From contig CAMNQF010000003.1 in assembly GCA_946548895.1 (NCBI GenBank), forward strand, positions 62,001 through 126,000: DNA of 64,000 nucleotides, read 5' to 3'. Below are positions 44,183-52,780 of this stretch, piece after piece (the stretch's first letter is position 1; the number at the start of each line of letters is the position of its first letter). A program made the translations under genes and the position numbers. The DNA is from an uncultured bacterium (GTDB lineage Bacteria > Bacillota > Clostridia > Oscillospirales > Oscillospiraceae). The notes beneath the pieces are model-generated. The model was given only the letters and a program-made list of their open reading frames with translations, had not been told where the DNA came from and did no database searches.

Positions 44183-46966
44183 TCACTGGTCCCCGGCAGG
44201 GGGCGGCGCGTCCCTGCCGCCCTCAAAGGGCAGCTCGTCTGGCACAGCCGGCGTCATATTCTGCCTGTACTGCATCTCCGCCCACTGTTCCTTGGTGATG
44301 AGCAGCTGCCTGGGCTTGGAGCCCTCGAAGGGCCCCACCACGCCCTTCTCCTCCATCTGGTCCACCAGCCGGGCCGCCCGGCCGTAGCCCAGCTTCAGGC
44401 GCCGCTGGAGCATGGACACCGACGCCTGCCCCACCTCCAGCACCACGTCGATGGCGGCGGGGAGCAGTTCGTCGTAGTCGTCCCCGTTCCCGGCGGAGGG
44501 GTCGGACCCGCCCACCCCCTTGGCGGCCTTGTCCTTGTCCTCGGCGTTCTTCTCGATCTCGTGCATCACCTGCTCGTCGTACTGGGCGGAGGCCCCCTCC
44601 TTGATGAACTCCACCACGTTGGCCACTTCCTCCTCGGTGATGAAGCAGCCCTGGACCCGGAGCTTGTCCTGCCCCAGGGGGGCGTACAGCATATCGCCCT
44701 TGCCCACCAGCTTTTCCGCGCCAGTGGTATCCAGGATGATACGGGATTCCAGGCTGGAGGCCACCGCGAAGGCGATGCGGCTGGGGATGTTGGCCTTCAT
44801 CAGGCCGGTGATGACGTCCGCCCGGGGGCTCTGGGTGGCGATGACCAGGTGCATCCCGGAGGCGCGGCCCATCTGGGCCACCCGGCAGATGGACTCCTCC
44901 ACCTCTTTCGCCGCCACCAGCATCAGGTCGGCCAGCTCGTCGATGACCACCACGATCTGGGGCATGGTCTCCAGGCCGTCCCGGCGGGCGTGGTTGTTGT
45001 AAGAGGCCAAGTCCTTGGCCCCCACCTCGGAGAACTTCTGATAGCGCTTCATCATCTCGCTCACCGCCCACTGCAGGGCCCCGGCGGCCTTTTTCGGGTC
45101 GGTGACCACCGGGATGAGCAGGTGGGGAATGCCGTTATAGACGCTCAACTCCACCATCTTGGGGTCCACCATGATGAGGCGGACCTCCTCCGGGGTGGCC
45201 TTGTACAGCAGGGAGATGATAAGGGAGTTGGTGCACACCGACTTGCCGGAGCCGGTGGTGCCGGCGATGAGCATATGGGGCAGTTTGGCGATGTTGCCCA
45301 CGATGGGGCTGCCGCTGATGTCCTTGCCCACGGCGAAGGACACCTTGGAGGGGCTGTCGGTGAAGGTCTTGGACCCGATCACGTCCCGGATGCACACCGG
45401 GCTCACCTGCCGGTTGGGCACCTCGATGCCCACGGTGGATATCTTGTCCGGGATGGGGGCCACCCGGACGGCGGACGCCCCCAGGGCCAGGGCAATGTCG
45501 CCGGACAGGTTGGTGATCTTGTTCAGCTTCACCCCCTGGTCCAGCTCCAGCTCGTACCGGGTGACGGCGGGGCCCCGGATGACGTTGGAAATGCGGGCGC
45601 TCACCCCGAAGGATTGGAGCGCTTCCTGAAGGCGCTGCTGGTTGGCGTGGAGCTCGCCCTCCGCGGCGGCGGCGTTCCCGCCCCCGCCCTCGTTGAGCAG
45701 GGAGACAGGGGGATAGCGGTAGGCGGGGCCGTCCAGCTCCATGCCCGCCTCGATCTCCCGGGCCATCTCCTCCTGGACCTGGGCCCGCTCCTCCTCCTTG
45801 GACAGTTTGGGCGGCGCCGGCTCCCGGACCACCGGGGGGGGCAGCGGGTCCTCCCGGCGGGCGGGGGCAGGCACGGCTTCCCCCCTGGCGGCGTCTCGGG
45901 CCCCATCCGTCCGCAGGGGAGTGGGCGGGAGGGGCGGCAGCTCGTCCGCCGCCGGGGGGGGCGGGGCCGCGGGCCCGGGCCTGGGCGTACGGGCAGGCTC
46001 CCGCATGGGGTGAAGCTCGGCCACGTCCTCGTACTCCGGGGGCTCCTCCTCCATCGCGGGCTTGTCCCCCTGACCGGGGGCGGCCACCCCCGCCACTTTT
46101 TCAAAAAAGGATTTCTTCCGCACGGTGGTCACGGGAGTGGTGGGCTTCTTGGCCAGCAGGGGCCCGTCGTCCACCGGGATGTCAATGGCGGCGGGTTTAT
46201 TGCGCCGGGCGGGCGCGGGCTCCGCCTCCCTGGCGGCGGGCCTGCGGGGCTCGGGCTGGGGGTAGTCCTCCGGGTCGTACTCCGCCCGGCTCTCCCGCCG
46301 CTCCCGGAGGTAGTCCAAAATATCCGCCGGGGTGAGCCGCAGGGCGCACAGCGCCGCCGCCGCGGTGAGCAGCAGCAGGACCACAACGGCCCCCACCGTG
46401 GTGAACGCAAAGCGGAACGCCATGGCGATGAGGCCGCTCACCGCGCCGCCGCTGCTCACCGCCCGGCCGTCCTTCCACAGCTGGGCGAACAGGGACCAGC
46501 CCCATTCGTATTCCGTCCCGCACAGCATCAGGTGGAGCAGCGCCCCGGCCAGCACCGGCAAGGACAGCACCCCCGCCGTCCGCAGCCGGACGGGGCGGCC
46601 ACGGTGGAGGAGCAGGATGGCCGCCGCCCCCAGCAGCATGGGCGGGGCCAGGTAAAAGCCATAGCCGCACAGGCCCTTCAGCAGGTCGCAGAACAGGGCG
46701 ATGAACGCCCCCTCCTCCGTCTTAAAGTAGCCGATGGAGCCGAACAGGGCCAGCAGCAGGCACAGCACCCCGCCCAGCTCCCGGCGGAAGGGCTTCTGCC
46801 GGGATGCGGATTTCCGGGCGCGGCCCTTGGACCCGGAGGACGGCCGGGTCCTGGACTGGGACTGAGACGCGGTTCGCCTGCCGCCGCTCTTGGACGCGCC
46901 GGACCCGGAAGCGCGGCTCTTTCCGCCTCCTGCGGAAGCGGTCGTTTTCTTTTCTGTGGAAGCCAT
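44183..46966 (-). CDS. ftsK: DNA translocase FtsK/SpoIIIE
   Basis: The 927-residue product has a basic Ser/Gly-rich start, four membrane segments (about 60-230), a long Pro/Glu/Arg-rich linker, the RecA-like motor with Walker A GTTGSGKS and Walker B VVVIDELADLM, and a C-terminal gamma winged helix (VSMLQRRLKLGYGRAARLVD) that reads KOPS/SRS-type sequences. It pumps chromosomal DNA through the division or sporulation septum. It lies upstream of the hemerythrin gene on the same strand. FtsK and SpoIIIE cannot be told apart with certainty here. Confidence 0.95.
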   Translation of the reverse strand: MASTEKKTTASAGGGKSRASGSGASKSGGRRTASQSQSRTRPSSGSKGRARKSASRQKPFRRELGGVLCLLLALFGSIGYFKTEEGAFIALFCDLLKGLCGYGFYLAPPMLLGAAAILLLHRGRPVRLRTAGVLSLPVLAGALLHLMLCGTEYEWGWSLFAQLWKDGRAVSSGGAVSGLIAMAFRFAFTTVGAVVVLLLLTAAAALCALRLTPADILDYLRERRESRAEYDPEDYPQPEPRRPAAREAEPAPARRNKPAAIDIPVDDGPLLAKKPTTPVTTVRKKSFFEKVAGVAAPGQGDKPAMEEEPPEYEDVAELHPMREPARTPRPGPAAPPPPAADELPPLPPTPLRTDGARDAARGEAVPAPARREDPLPPPVVREPAPPKLSKEEERAQVQEEMAREIEAGMELDGPAYRYPPVSLLNEGGGGNAAAAEGELHANQQRLQEALQSFGVSARISNVIRGPAVTRYELELDQGVKLNKITNLSGDIALALGASAVRVAPIPDKISTVGIEVPNRQVSPVCIRDVIGSKTFTDSPSKVSFAVGKDISGSPIVGNIAKLPHMLIAGTTGSGKSVCTNSLIISLLYKATPEEVRLIMVDPKMVELSVYNGIPHLLIPVVTDPKKAAGALQWAVSEMMKRYQKFSEVGAKDLASYNNHARRDGLETMPQIVVVIDELADLMLVAAKEVEESICRVAQMGRASGMHLVIATQSPRADVITGLMKANIPSRIAFAVASSLESRIILDTTGAEKLVGKGDMLYAPLGQDKLRVQGCFITEEEVANVVEFIKEGASAQYDEQVMHEIEKNAEDKDKAAKGVGGSDPSAGNGDDYDELLPAAIDVVLEVGQASVSMLQRRLKLGYGRAARLVDQMEEKGVVGPFEGSKPRQLLITKEQWAEMQYRQNMTPAVPDELPFEGGRDAPPPAGDQ

Positions 46967-46993
46967 GCAGGAGATCCTCCCGTATTCTATATA

Positions 46994-47845
46994 TTATGCC
47001 CCCGCGGGGGTGTAGAGGAAGCTGCCGGCCAGAGCCGCCGCCCCCACGATCCAGCAGTAATAGGCGAAGCTGCCGAACTTCCCCTTGTCCGCCAGCAGCT
47101 TCACCAGGGAGATGGAGAAGTAGCCCACCACCCCGGCGATGGCCATGCCGGCCAGGTACATGGGCAGCAGCTCCGTGTCAAACACGCCCGCCTGGGCCGC
47201 CTTGACCACCTTCAGCAGGGTGGCCCCCAGCACGGCGGGCAGGGACAGCAGGAACGAAAAGCGGACCGCGAAGCCCCGGTCAAAGCCCAGGGCCATGCCG
47301 GCGGAGATGGTGGTGCCCGACCGGGACAGGCCGGGGATGGTGGCCATGCCCTGGGCCACCCCCACCAGCAGAACATCCTTCACCGTGGCGGTGCGGCCGT
47401 CCTTGCGCCCGCCGCCGTACCGATCGGACAGGAACAGTACGCACCCCGTCACCAGCAGCATCAGGGACACAAAGACCGGGCTGGCCCCCAAATCCTCCAC
47501 AAAGCCCTCTAGGGGCAGCACCAGGAACAGGGGCAGGGTACCCAGGATCAGCAGCAGGATCATCCGCCGGGCCTCCGGGGGGTTGCCCCGCTCCCGCCGG
47601 CCCTCCCCGCCGAACAGGGACGCCAGCAGCCGGAAAAATTCCACAATCATGCCGGCGATGTCCTGCCGGTACACCACGCACACCGCCACCAGCGTGGCAA
47701 AGTGGAGCAGGATGTTGTACAGGGCGTCCGGCTCCTCCATGCCGAAGAAATATTGCAGCAGCGACAAATGCCCCGAGCTGGAGATGGGCAGGAACTCCGC
47801 CACCCCCTGGACCACGCCCAAAACAACGGCCATCCAGAATTTCAA
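46994..47845 (-). CDS. uppP: Undecaprenyl-diphosphate phosphatase
   Basis: The 283-residue membrane protein carries the BacA/UppP signatures GVAEFLPISSSGHLSLLQYF and IPGLSRSGTTISAGMALGFD and about eight membrane segments. It recycles undecaprenyl pyrophosphate to the monophosphate lipid carrier used for peptidoglycan and wall polymers, and confers some bacitracin resistance. I chose the TTG at 47845 (giving MKFWMAVV) because GAGGTG lies 8 nt upstream; a GTG three codons earlier is possible and the longer ORF start is not supported. Confidence 0.93.
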   Translation of the reverse strand: MKFWMAVVLGVVQGVAEFLPISSSGHLSLLQYFFGMEEPDALYNILLHFATLVAVCVVYRQDIAGMIVEFFRLLASLFGGEGRRERGNPPEARRMILLLILGTLPLFLVLPLEGFVEDLGASPVFVSLMLLVTGCVLFLSDRYGGGRKDGRTATVKDVLLVGVAQGMATIPGLSRSGTTISAGMALGFDRGFAVRFSFLLSLPAVLGATLLKVVKAAQAGVFDTELLPMYLAGMAIAGVVGYFSISLVKLLADKGKFGSFAYYCWIVGAAALAGSFLYTPAGA

Positions 47846-48054
47846 CGCGTTCACCTCATTCAAATCCGCCCCGGGCGGGGCGGCGGTTTCGATTCTAATC
47901 ATATTACCACACTCCGTCGGAAAATTCCAGCAGAAATCGAAAATTTGTTCTTCGAGAAAAGGCCGGCCCCGCGGCAAGCGCAATGGGCGGGATATTTTCT
48001 GCCGCGGCGGGGCGGGATTCCGCCGGAGCTCCGGCGAAAAAAACCGCTCCCCTC

Positions 48055-48086
48055 TTGACACGTTCCGGCGGGTATGATAGTATACT
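48055..48086 (+). promoter_or_regulatory. Promoter of the cysE-cysS T-box operon
   Basis: TTGACA at 48055-48060 is followed 17 bp on by TAGTAT (48078-48083) or 20 bp on by TATACT (48081-48086), the start of the T-box leader. Confidence 0.7.
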
Positions 48087-48099
48087 GAACCAGTATGAA

Positions 48100-48331
48100 A
48101 ACCAGATATCGCGATGAACGCGGGAAGTAGTCCGGCAGGAAGCCGTCAGAGAGGGGCCGCCCAGGCTGAAAGCGGCCCTCGGGGGAGATCCGGGCGAAAT
48201 GCGAGCGGGAGCGAGGGGGACTTGGGAGCCCTCCGTCCGGCCACGTCACGGCCATAAAGCGAGAAACGAGAGTGGAACCGCGGTACTGCCGCCTCTCATG
48301 CCATCCGGGCATGGGAGGCTTTGTGTTTTTT
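48100..48331 (+). promoter_or_regulatory. Cysteine T-box riboswitch
   Basis: The leader has the T-box hallmarks: stem I 5' part GATGAACGCGGGAAGTAGT (about 48113), a candidate specifier codon TGC (Cys) at 48200-48202 in GAAATGCGAG, the T-box AGAGTGGAACCGCG at 48269-48282, whose UGG(N)CCGCG bulge pairs with the uncharged tRNA acceptor end, and a terminator GCCTCTCATGCC...GGGCATGGGAGGC (48291-48319) followed by a T-run. Uncharged tRNA-Cys would prevent termination and turn on cysE and cysS. Confidence 0.93.
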
Positions 48332-48367
48332 AGAAGCGTGACAACTGCGAGGAGGTAACATCATATT

Positions 48368-49060
48368 ATGACCCGGTTGGGCGAGACCCTGCGGGCCTAT
48401 CAGGCCCGGGACCCGGCGGCGCGGAGCAGGCTGGAGATCTTCCTGCTCTACCCCGGCGTCCACGCCACCCTTTACCACAGGCTGGCCCATTTTCTGTACC
48501 GCCACAGGCTGAAGTTCCTGGCCCGGTTCGTGTCCCAGTGGAGCCGGTTCTGGACGGGCATCGAAATCCACCCCGGCGCGAAGATCGGCCGCCGCCTGGT
48601 CATCGACCACGGCATGGGCATCGTCATCGGCGAGACCGCCGAGGTGGGGGACGACTGCCTGATCTACCACGGCGTCACCCTGGGGGGCACCGGCAAGGAC
48701 CAGGGCAAGCGCCACCCCACCATCGGCAACAACGTGCTCATCTCCACCGGGGCCAAGGTGCTGGGCCCCTTCAAGGTGGGGGACAATTCCCGCATCGCCG
48801 CCAACGCGGTGGTGCTGTCCGAGGTGCCTCCCGACGCCACCGCCGTGGGCATCCCGGCCCAGATCGTGCGCATCGCGGGGCGGTCCACCCACTACGCCGA
48901 CGAGGTGGACCAGACCAGCGTGAAGAGCCCCGCCCTGGAGCGGCTGGCCGCCCTGTCGGACCGGGTGGAGGCGCTGGAAAAGCTGCTGGACCAGTGCCAC
49001 ACGGAGGGGCGGCTGGGGCAGGACGCCTGCGCCGCCTGCACAAAAGAAAACGAAACCTAA
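48368..49060 (+). CDS. cysE: Serine O-acetyltransferase
   Basis: The 230-residue product has the CysE left-handed beta-helix with hexapeptide repeats: GIEIHPGAKIGRRLVIDHGM with the catalytic His-Asp region, GETAEVGDDCLIYHGVTLGG and GKDQGKRHPTIGNNVLISTG. It makes O-acetylserine, the carbon skeleton for cysteine. A Glu/Leu-rich coil and Cys-rich tail (CHTEGRLGQDACAAC) extend the C-terminus; the Cys cluster is unusual for CysE. It is the first gene behind the T-box and lies 16 bp upstream of cysS. Confidence 0.94.
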   Translation: MTRLGETLRAYQARDPAARSRLEIFLLYPGVHATLYHRLAHFLYRHRLKFLARFVSQWSRFWTGIEIHPGAKIGRRLVIDHGMGIVIGETAEVGDDCLIYHGVTLGGTGKDQGKRHPTIGNNVLISTGAKVLGPFKVGDNSRIAANAVVLSEVPPDATAVGIPAQIVRIAGRSTHYADEVDQTSVKSPALERLAALSDRVEALEKLLDQCHTEGRLGQDACAACTKENET

Positions 49061-49076
49061 AGGGGAGGACAATACC

Positions 49077-50525
49077 ATGTATCTTTACAATTCCGCCACC
49101 CACAAAAAGGAAGAATTCAAAACCCACACGCCCGGCCGGGTGGAGATGTACACCTGCGGCCCCACGGTATACGGCTTCGCCCACATCGGCAACCTGCGCT
49201 CCTACATCACCGAGGACGTGCTGGAGAAGTTCCTGCGGTATGAAGGCTACGGCGTGAACCGGGTGATGAATATCACCGACGTGGGCCACCTGGCCTCCGA
49301 CGCGGACACCGGCGAGGACAAAATGCTCACCGGGGCCCGCCGGGAGAACAAATCCGTGATGGACATCGCCCATTTCTACACCGACGCCTTTTTCAGCGAC
49401 TGCGCCAAGCTGAACATCAAGACCCCCGACGTGGTCCAGCCCGCCACCGGCCTCATCGACGAGTTCATCCGGGTGGTGTCCGCCCTCATCGACAAGGGCT
49501 ACGCCTATGTGGCCGGGGGCAACGTGTACTTTGACACCTCCAGGCTGGACCGCTACTACGTGTTCAACGACCACGACCAGGAGGACCTGGCAGTGGGCGT
49601 CCGGGAGGGCGTGGAGGAGGACGCCAACAAGCGGAACAAAAACGATTTCGTCCTCTGGTTCACCAAGTCCAAATTTGAGGACCAGGCCCTGAAATGGGAC
49701 TCCCCCTGGGGGGTGGGCTACCCCGGCTGGCACATTGAGTGCTCCTGCATCTCCATGAAGTACAACGGGGAGTACCTGGACCTCCACTGCGGCGGCATCG
49801 ACAACGCCTTCCCCCACCACACCAACGAGATCGCCCAGTCCGAGGCCTATCTGGGCCACCCCTGGTGCGGCCACTGGTTCCACGTCCACCACCTGAACAC
49901 CAACACCGGCAAAATCTCCAAGTCCAAGGGCACCAAGCTCACCGTTGCCCTGCTGGAGGAGAAGGGCTATGACCCCCTGGCCTACCGCTTCTTCTGCCTC
50001 CAGAGCCACTACCGCAAGGGGCTGGTGTTCTCCTGGGAGAATCTGGACAACGCCGCCGGGGCCTACAACAAGCTGATTAAGCGCGTCGCCGCCCTCAAGG
50101 ACGGGGACGGGGAGGTTGACCAGGAGGCCGCGGCCAAGTTCAAGGAGAAATTCCTCACCCAGGTGGGCAACGACCTGAACACCTCCATGGGCGTCACCTG
50201 CCTGTACGATGTGCTCAAGGCCCCGGTGAACGACGCCACCAAGCGGGCCGTCCTGGCGGGCTTTGACCAGGTGCTGTCCCTGTCCCTGCTGGACAAGGCG
50301 GCGGCCCTGCGGGAGAAGGAGGCCGCCCAGGCCAAAACCACCGGCACGGACGGCTTCACCATCCAGGGGGAGGGCGACCCGGCCGTCGACGGGCTGGTGC
50401 TCCGGCGGGCCCAGGCCAAGAAGGCCAAAAACTTCGCCGAGGCGGACCGCATCCGGGACGAGCTGAAGGCCCAGGGCATTGAGGTCACCGACGTGCCCGG
50501 CGGGGCGGTTTGGAAACGGATATAA
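49077..50525 (+). CDS. cysS: Cysteinyl-tRNA synthetase
   Basis: The 482-residue product has the class I signature HIGN at 36-39, zinc ligands at Cys27, HIECSCIS and the following His, and the KMSKS-type KISKSKGTKL loop. It charges tRNA-Cys. Pairing with cysE under one Cys T-box ties cysteine supply to tRNA-Cys charging. GGGGAGG precedes the ATG and a strong terminator follows the stop. Confidence 0.97.
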   Translation: MYLYNSATHKKEEFKTHTPGRVEMYTCGPTVYGFAHIGNLRSYITEDVLEKFLRYEGYGVNRVMNITDVGHLASDADTGEDKMLTGARRENKSVMDIAHFYTDAFFSDCAKLNIKTPDVVQPATGLIDEFIRVVSALIDKGYAYVAGGNVYFDTSRLDRYYVFNDHDQEDLAVGVREGVEEDANKRNKNDFVLWFTKSKFEDQALKWDSPWGVGYPGWHIECSCISMKYNGEYLDLHCGGIDNAFPHHTNEIAQSEAYLGHPWCGHWFHVHHLNTNTGKISKSKGTKLTVALLEEKGYDPLAYRFFCLQSHYRKGLVFSWENLDNAAGAYNKLIKRVAALKDGDGEVDQEAAAKFKEKFLTQVGNDLNTSMGVTCLYDVLKAPVNDATKRAVLAGFDQVLSLSLLDKAAALREKEAAQAKTTGTDGFTIQGEGDPAVDGLVLRRAQAKKAKNFAEADRIRDELKAQGIEVTDVPGGAVWKRI

Positions 50526-50527
50526 GG

Positions 50528-50556
50528 AAAGGGCCTCCGCAGCGCGGAGGCCCTTT
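50528..50556 (+). terminator. Terminator of the cysE-cysS operon
   Basis: A 13-bp perfect stem (AAAGGGCCTCCGC and complement, AGC loop) ending in a T-run. Confidence 0.9.
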
Positions 50557-50557
50557 T

Positions 50558-50889
50558 TTACAGCCTTTGATTTCTATCGTACCATCCCTGGTGATACATG
50601 AATCCCGCGCATAGTCGGCTCAATTGCTCATACGCGGTGACAATGGCCTCCAAATCCTCATCTTCAAAGTCCAAGCTGACCCGGTTGCAGAGATTGAGAC
50701 GATGACGGTATATCTCGTCTACAAACCTCACGCGAGCGAAGCTCTGCGCCACGAAGGATAAAAAGGGGCGGGCAGTATGGTAGAATGAGGATACACGGCA
50801 CCAGACCGATTTTCTTTGCCGCAGAGAGCGCGATCTACAAACTGGTACTATGCCCTCCCGTTGAACCACAAATTGTTCCAGTCTGATTT
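50558..50889 (-). pseudogene. Degenerate remnant with one C-terminal fragment
   Basis: The minus-strand frame ending at 50558 has a coherent stretch only in its last 50 or so codons: RHRLNLCNRVSLDFEDEDLE and then AIVTAYEQLSRLCAGFMYHQ. Upstream of it the reading is Ser/Arg-rich noise without a start or ribosome site. It looks like the 3' end of a lost gene of unknown family at the left edge of the accessory region. Confidence 0.4.
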
Positions 50890-51581
50890 TTAGGCTAAGG
50901 ACGCATAGCAAAGTGAGCTATTTGGAGGGCACGCCGCGAAGACAGAAGAAGGAGCTGGATATAATGAAGGCTGTCTATGATGCTTCACCGGCGCTATGCT
51001 CTCCACATCATCCGGCGTTTGGGGCAGTTGCTTCATCACATTCTCCAGCTCGGAGCGCAGCAAATTGTAAGTAGGATCTTTTCGCAGCTCGGTTTCCGGC
51101 ACACTGCCGGGGAGCAGGCTGGACAGATCGATGCGCCCAAAAAGCTGTTCCTCATCGGTCTGCTTGGATACCGAAGCGTCCAGCCCCAGGGGGTGTAAGG
51201 CAGCACGGGGAACGAGCCAAAGTAGGAGGGACACAGTTCCATGCCCTCCATGGCGGCATCGGCCAGCGACCAGCCCTCAAGGGGTGGACTGCCATGGCGG
51301 GATTGGTTTTTACACAGCTCGTACAGGATGGCCGTCCACCCACCCTCATCCGGCGGGTCGATGGCGTACAGCAGGCCGGGTATGCCGTCCAAGGCCCTGC
51401 CCAGGGCGAGGGCCTCCCGGGAGATGGGCGCACCCGGCAAGGCCAGGTAGTATTCGCTGCAAGGGGATACGCTGTCCGGGTCTGGCTGGACGGTGAGGGA
51501 GTAGACGGCTGGGCATAATTCCTCCCAGCCTGTGACCTCGCCCAATTCGTATCGCAATGCAGACAGCAGTTCTTCATTCAT
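50890..51581 (-). pseudogene. Frameshifted gene of unknown function
   Basis: From ATG 51581 (MNEELLSALRYELGEVTGWE) the frame is coherent through YFGSFPVLPYTPWG, then turns into Cys/Pro/Ser-rich noise. The next frame picks up LDASVSKQTDEEQLFGRIDL and TYNLLRSELENVMKQLPQTP. The switch fits loss of one C from a run read CCCCC (plus-strand 51189-51193). With one extra base the two parts join into a protein of roughly 200 residues. I recognise no family. It has its own promoter and paired TACGC/GCGTA operator sites and lies divergent from an XRE gene. Confidence 0.6.
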
Positions 51582-51603
51582 TGGTATCGGCTCTCTTTCT
51601 ACA

Positions 51604-51654
51604 TACGCTCTTGCGTATATTGTAACAAATTCTCCGAAGTTACGCAAGTGCGTA
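51604..51654 (-). promoter_or_regulatory. Promoter with two TACGC-N4-GCGTA operator sites
   Basis: On the minus strand TTGCGT (51642-51647), a 17-bp spacer and TACAAT (51619-51624) precede the 51581 start. Dyads TACGC-N4-GCGTA lie at 51604-51617 (downstream of the -10) and 51641-51654 (over the -35), centres 37 bp apart, a likely target of the divergent XRE regulator. Confidence 0.7.
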
Positions 51655-51699
51655 TACGAGGACGCGCATAATAATTTATCCTGTAGGTGGGTGAATATT

Positions 51700-51942
51700 A
51701 TGCGAGTGAAAGAAGCCGTTGTGTATAGATTCAAAGAAATCTGTCGTGAACGAAAAATCAAATATAATGAGCTTGCCACCATGTCTGGTGTAACGCCATC
51801 CACTGTATATAGCATGATGGATGAAGATCGTAAAGATGTTTCGATGATAACAGTGAAAAAGCTCTGCGACGGCTTGGGCATTTCATTGGAAGAATTCTTT
51901 CATTCCGAGCTGTTCCAAAACCTGGAGCAGGAAATACAATAA
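51700..51942 (+). CDS. XRE-family regulator
   Basis: The 80-residue product is one helix-turn-helix domain: RFKEICRERKIKYNELATMS, GVTPSTVYSMMDEDRKDVSM and ITVKKLCDGLGISLEEFFHS. Such small XRE proteins are typical of mobile or stress loci. The ATG at 51700 follows AGGTGGG. It is AT-richer than the core genes, consistent with transfer. It probably binds the paired dyads in the spacer shared with the divergent broken gene. Confidence 0.88.
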   Translation: MRVKEAVVYRFKEICRERKIKYNELATMSGVTPSTVYSMMDEDRKDVSMITVKKLCDGLGISLEEFFHSELFQNLEQEIQ

Positions 51943-51960
51943 AAATCGGCCATTAAAATT

Positions 51961-51998
51961 GCGGAGTTTCTGGAGGAAATCAGAAACTCCGCTTTTTT
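51961..51998. terminator. Terminator between XRE and TetR genes
   Basis: A 12-bp perfect stem (GCGGAGTTTCTG and complement) followed by TTTTTT on the plus strand, between convergent genes. Confidence 0.85.
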
Positions 51999-52007
51999 AT
52001 GATGAAT

Positions 52008-52550
52008 TTACTTTTGGGGAAGATAGGCGATCAATTCCTCCGCCGTATCCCTCATCCCCCGCCGGAACCAGACCTCGATCCAGCCGTACAAGAAGAATCC
52101 GACATAGGCGGAGGAATAAGCGGCGGGCATCTCTTGCTCCGGATTGAAGCCGCACAAATCCAAGATGATGTCTTTGAGCAGATAGACCAACCCTCTTTTG
52201 TGTAGCAGACTGTAAAAACCCCTGTTTGCCTCAAAGTGAGAAAACACGATCCGCACCATTTCTCTTACGGGGAGGTCAGGAAATTCTTTGCATTGATCCA
52301 CCCAATCCTGAAATAAATGCCCGATGTGTGCCTTGATAATATCCTCTTTTTCCTCATAATTGCGATAGAACGACGTTCGCCCTACCCCGGCCATACCGCA
52401 CAGCTCACTGATAGATATTTCCGCGATGGGCTTTTCCTCCAGCAGCGCCAGCATGGAACTGGTGAGATGCTCTACCACATAGGCGTTGCGGCTTTCATTG
52501 CTGAACGGTGAAACATTTTTCGCCTTTTGTTCCATTTTTACTTCCCCCAT
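52008..52550 (-). CDS. TetR-family regulator
   Basis: The 180-residue product has an N-terminal TetR helix-turn-helix (SSMLALLEEKPIAEISISEL; AGVGRTSFYRNYEEKEDIIK) and a helical ligand-binding part ending AEELIAYLPQK, similar to TetR proteins of the DUF-type C-terminal domain common in Clostridia. It is divergent from a small membrane peptide and an alpha/beta hydrolase, and a 16-bp palindrome lies between, so it likely controls them and itself. A second in-frame ATG at 52535 is an alternative start. Confidence 0.88.
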   Translation of the reverse strand: MGEVKMEQKAKNVSPFSNESRNAYVVEHLTSSMLALLEEKPIAEISISELCGMAGVGRTSFYRNYEEKEDIIKAHIGHLFQDWVDQCKEFPDLPVREMVRIVFSHFEANRGFYSLLHKRGLVYLLKDIILDLCGFNPEQEMPAAYSSAYVGFFLYGWIEVWFRRGMRDTAEELIAYLPQK

Positions 52551-52586
52551 TGACAGTCCCTTTTCCCGCTGTTACACTTAAATTGC

Positions 52587-52602
52587 TGTTACAGTTGTAA
52601 CA
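52587..52602. promoter_or_regulatory. Palindromic operator, likely TetR site
   Basis: TGTTAC-AGTT-GTAACA (52587-52602) is a perfect inverted repeat between the divergent TetR and hydrolase genes; half-site TGTTAC recurs at about 52570. Confidence 0.7.
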
Positions 52603-52645
52603 AATCTTAGCACACGTACATGAACCTGTCAAGGGAGGATTTTGA

Positions 52646-52780
52646 ATGACGCTGACACAAAAAAGGCTCCTGATTCTGGCCGTCATCTCAGTGACCGCGT
52701 TCGTCCTGGGGCGGCTGGCGGTGAGGGCGGTTATGAATATGCTGCTGGGCGGCACGCTGTTTGGAGGAAATGTTCTATGA
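52646..52780 (+). CDS. 44-residue membrane peptide coupled to the hydrolase
   Basis: ATG 52646 with GGGAGG upstream opens a 44-codon frame starting MTLTQKRLLILAVISVTAFV, one predicted membrane helix (about 8-28) followed by RAVMNMLLGGTLFGGNVL. Its TGA overlaps the ATG of the next gene (ATGA). The arrangement indicates a translated small membrane protein co-produced with the hydrolase. No family recognised. Confidence 0.6.
   Translation: MTLTQKRLLILAVISVTAFVLGRLAVRAVMNMLLGGTLFGGNVL

Noticed and set aside
44156-47512. Plus-strand open frame of over 1,100 codons opposite ftsK and uppP
   Set aside because: Antisense shadow of two conserved genes; composition typical of reverse frames.
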